From assembly GCA_002304445.1 (NCBI GenBank), contig NEVA01000018.1, positions 1 through 64,000 of the forward strand: a DNA stretch of 64,000 nt, in the 5' to 3' direction. The notes beneath the pieces were generated by a model, which did no database searches, had not been told where the DNA came from, and saw nothing but the letters and a program-made list of their open reading frames with translations. Position 1 is the first letter of the stretch, and each line of letters opens with the position of its first letter. The position numbers were made by a program, and so were the translations under genes. This DNA comes from Opitutia bacterium Tous-C4FEB (GTDB lineage Bacteria > Verrucomicrobiota > Verrucomicrobiia > Opitutales > Opitutaceae). Of this stretch, positions 62,368-64,000 are shown one piece after another.

Positions 62368-63674
62368 CCCGTAAAGAATTCGCGCACGGCCGACATCACA
62401 TCCGCGCTCGGAACCTCGCTCTCCGTGCGGTCACCGAGATTTCGGATCTTCACGACACCTTTTGCCAACTCGTCTGCGCCGAAAATCAACGCCAGTTTCG
62501 CGCCCGAGTCAGAGGCCGCCTTCAGTTGTTTGCCGAACGCGACGTCCCTCATCGGATAATCCACCCGATAGCCCGAAGCGCGGATCGTCTGGATAGCCCC
62601 AAACGCCGCTATCCTCTCCGCCTCGCCGCCGATCACGCAGTAGACATCAGGCGACTGCACCATGGTCGGCGTTAAGCCGCGTTGCTCCAGCAACAACGCA
62701 AACGTCATGTCGCCGATGGCGAAACCCACCGCAGGAAACGCCGGACCGCCGAGCTTTTGGACTAGATCGTCGTAGCGTCCGCCACCGGCCAATGCCCGCA
62801 GTTCGCCTTTCCGGTCAAACGCCTCAAACACGAAGCCCGTGTAATACGCCAACCCCCGCACCACGCCCAAATCGACCTCGATGAACCGCTCAAGTCCCAT
62901 CGCCTTGAGACCGCCGAGCAACTTGCGCCACTCCACCAATCGCGCGGCCAGCTTCTCGCCACCGATGGGAGCGAGCAGTGCCTCCAGGGCGGCGAGAGAC
63001 TTGATCTGCAAGAACGCAAGCACCTTGGCCTTCAGCGCGGCGTCGAGCTCACCGAACTGCTCCGTGTAGGACTTAAACGCTTCGTCGCCAGCCTTTTCAA
63101 ATTTATCCACGACCCCGAGCACCGACCGGATGCGGGGTTCATCGAGCCCAAGAGCCTCGAGGTAATAGAACCACAGATTCCGATCACTCAGGCGCACGTA
63201 GAAATCCTGCTCGGTTAACCCGAAGGCGCAGAGACACTGAGTGAGCAACGCGATCAACTCGATCTCCGCTTCCGGTCCGGGTTCGCCAAAGATATCGGCG
63301 TTAAACTGGGAGAAGCATCTTCCACGCCCCTTCTGCATCCGTTCATAGCGATAGAATTCACCGATGCTAAACCATTTGATCGGACGCTTGAGCGCGCTCG
63401 CCTTGGCCCCGATCAGTCGGCAAACCGTCGGGGTCATCTCGGGACGTAGAGCAACCTCACGCCCGCCTTTATCCGTGAAGCTAAAGAGCTGACCCTCGAT
63501 TTCGTCGCCTGACTTTGCCTTATAGAGTTCAAGCGGTTCCAAAACCGGTGCGTCATATTCGACGAATCCGTAGGTGCTTGCCGTCTGCCGCCACAAACGG
63601 AACACATGATTCCGACGGGCAAAATCCTCGGGATAGAATTCTCGGAATCCGGGTAGCGTCTGAAAAGTAGCCAT
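62364..63674 (-). CDS. hisS: Histidyl-tRNA synthetase
   Basis: Class II synthetase that charges tRNA-His. The 436-residue protein has motif 2 (F-Y-R-Y-E-R-M-Q-K-G-R-G-R-C-F-S-Q-F), the histidine-binding blocks G-L-A-Y-Y-T-G and A-G-G-G-R-Y-D-D, and a C-terminal anticodon-binding domain. ATG at 63674; the frame runs upstream but the longer start has no support. Confidence 0.95.
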   Translation of the reverse strand: MATFQTLPGFREFYPEDFARRNHVFRLWRQTASTYGFVEYDAPVLEPLELYKAKSGDEIEGQLFSFTDKGGREVALRPEMTPTVCRLIGAKASALKRPIKWFSIGEFYRYERMQKGRGRCFSQFNADIFGEPGPEAEIELIALLTQCLCAFGLTEQDFYVRLSDRNLWFYYLEALGLDEPRIRSVLGVVDKFEKAGDEAFKSYTEQFGELDAALKAKVLAFLQIKSLAALEALLAPIGGEKLAARLVEWRKLLGGLKAMGLERFIEVDLGVVRGLAYYTGFVFEAFDRKGELRALAGGGRYDDLVQKLGGPAFPAVGFAIGDMTFALLLEQRGLTPTMVQSPDVYCVIGGEAERIAAFGAIQTIRASGYRVDYPMRDVAFGKQLKAASDSGAKLALIFGADELAKGVVKIRNLGDRTESEVPSADVMSAVREFFTG

Positions 63675-63713
63675 GGGGGAATAAGCGTGCCGATACGTCC
63701 TATTCTTCGCCAA

Positions 63714-63751
63714 CAAAAAAACCCGGATCCGATTCGCATCGGTCCGGGTTT
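63714..63751 (-). terminator. Rho-independent terminator of the HU-like gene
   Basis: A near-perfect inverted repeat (AACCCGGACCGATGCG arm against GCATCGGATCCGGGTT-type arm; about 11 bp with one mismatch) is followed on the minus strand by T7. It lies between the HU-like gene and hisS. Confidence 0.85.
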
Positions 63752-63768
63752 AATCAAAAAACAAAGGC

Positions 63769-64000
63769 TTAGCGAAGCTTCGCGAGGTCGATCTTCTTGA
63801 GCTGTTGCTTAAGGATTTTCCCCGACTTGAATTTCACCACCGCACGTTGAGGGATAATGACTTCAGCTTCGGGCTTATTGGGATTGCGGCCGATGCGTTG
63901 CTTGCGAACTTGCACCTCTAACACGCCGAAATTCCGAAGTTCAACGTTTCGGGCATCCGCGAGGGCTTTTTGAATGATATCGAGCGTCTGTTGCACGGTA
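63769..64000 (-). CDS. HU/IHF-family DNA-binding protein (5' end outside window)
   Basis: The frame is open to the right edge, so the gene is cut and its start is outside. The visible 77 residues carry the HU/IHF core: L-R-N-F-G-V-L-E-V, R-I-G-R-N-P-N-K-P (the arm tip with the DNA-intercalating proline), and V-V-K-F-K-S-G-K. It is a small nucleoid protein that bends DNA. The GTG at 63994-63996 is not a plausible start. Confidence 0.88.
   Translation of the reverse strand, partial: TVQQTLDIIQKALADARNVELRNFGVLEVQVRKQRIGRNPNKPEAEVIIPQRAVVKFKSGKILKQQLKKIDLAKLR

Noticed and set aside
1-64000. tRNA, rRNA and CRISPR arrays
   Set aside because: I looked for T-loop consensus strings, conserved rRNA blocks and regularly spaced direct repeats and saw none. 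One GTTCGAATC near 28612 lies inside the TonB receptor coding sequence.

Overview
The window is about 64 kb of GC-rich (mid-60s percent by eye), densely coded bacterial chromosome. The best fit is a free-living Verrucomicrobium close to Opitutus/Opitutaceae. Clues are a very long GreA-type protein with a several-hundred-residue N-terminal extension (known from the Chlamydiae/PVC group), a verrucomicrobial-style repeat at the C-terminus of a secreted protein at the left edge, an ArsR-methyltransferase fusion, and a TonB receptor (Gram-negative envelope). I see no rRNA, tRNA, CRISPR array, transposase or prophage gene.

Layout. 1-9 kb: tail of a large secreted protein; trpS with an acyltransferase-like beta-helix protein; a membrane-anchored coiled-coil protein and a GtrA-like protein; a minus-strand sugar operon (SDR dehydrogenase, TIM-barrel isomerase, lactonase); a PhoD-like phosphatase. 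9-17 kb: periplasmic FKBP isomerase; a 635-residue LOG-domain protein with a large unassigned N-terminus; a CPCC mini-protein; purD and a secreted partner; a small tyrosine phosphatase and glyA. 17-30 kb: two decayed genes (CHASE sensor, YjbR), an MFS transporter overlapping a double-motif aspartyl protease, rsmB, the long greA, a LysE exporter, ArsR-methyltransferase, a cupin, an M3 oligopeptidase and a TonB receptor. 30-42 kb: ferredoxin, a rhomboid-fold protein lacking its catalytic serine, tail-specific protease, prfA-prmC, a HAD protein, an unexplained 0.77 kb gap, and a stretch of gene remnants (GH63 tail, ECF sigma and anti-sigma fragments) around a NIPSNAP protein, then a SNF2 helicase carrying repeat-derived insertions. 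42-54 kb: amino-acid operon serA-plsY-hom-lysC-thrC and an RND efflux pair. 54-64 kb: old yellow enzyme with an SDR, SGNH hydrolase, HD nucleotidase-like protein, exported superoxide dismutase, dGTPase, ogt, tdh-kbl-cdd, hisS and an HU-type protein cut by the right edge.

How the genes work together. Most of the window is housekeeping: aspartate-family and serine/glycine/threonine metabolism (serA, hom, lysC, thrC, glyA, tdh, kbl), translation (trpS, hisS, prfA, prmC, rsmB), purine synthesis and envelope functions. The most notable items are the LOG protein with an uncharacterised N-terminus, the serine-less rhomboid, the palindrome-type insertions inside the helicase gene, and several gene fossils that show recent loss of regulatory genes. 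I found no convincing complete new multi-gene system.
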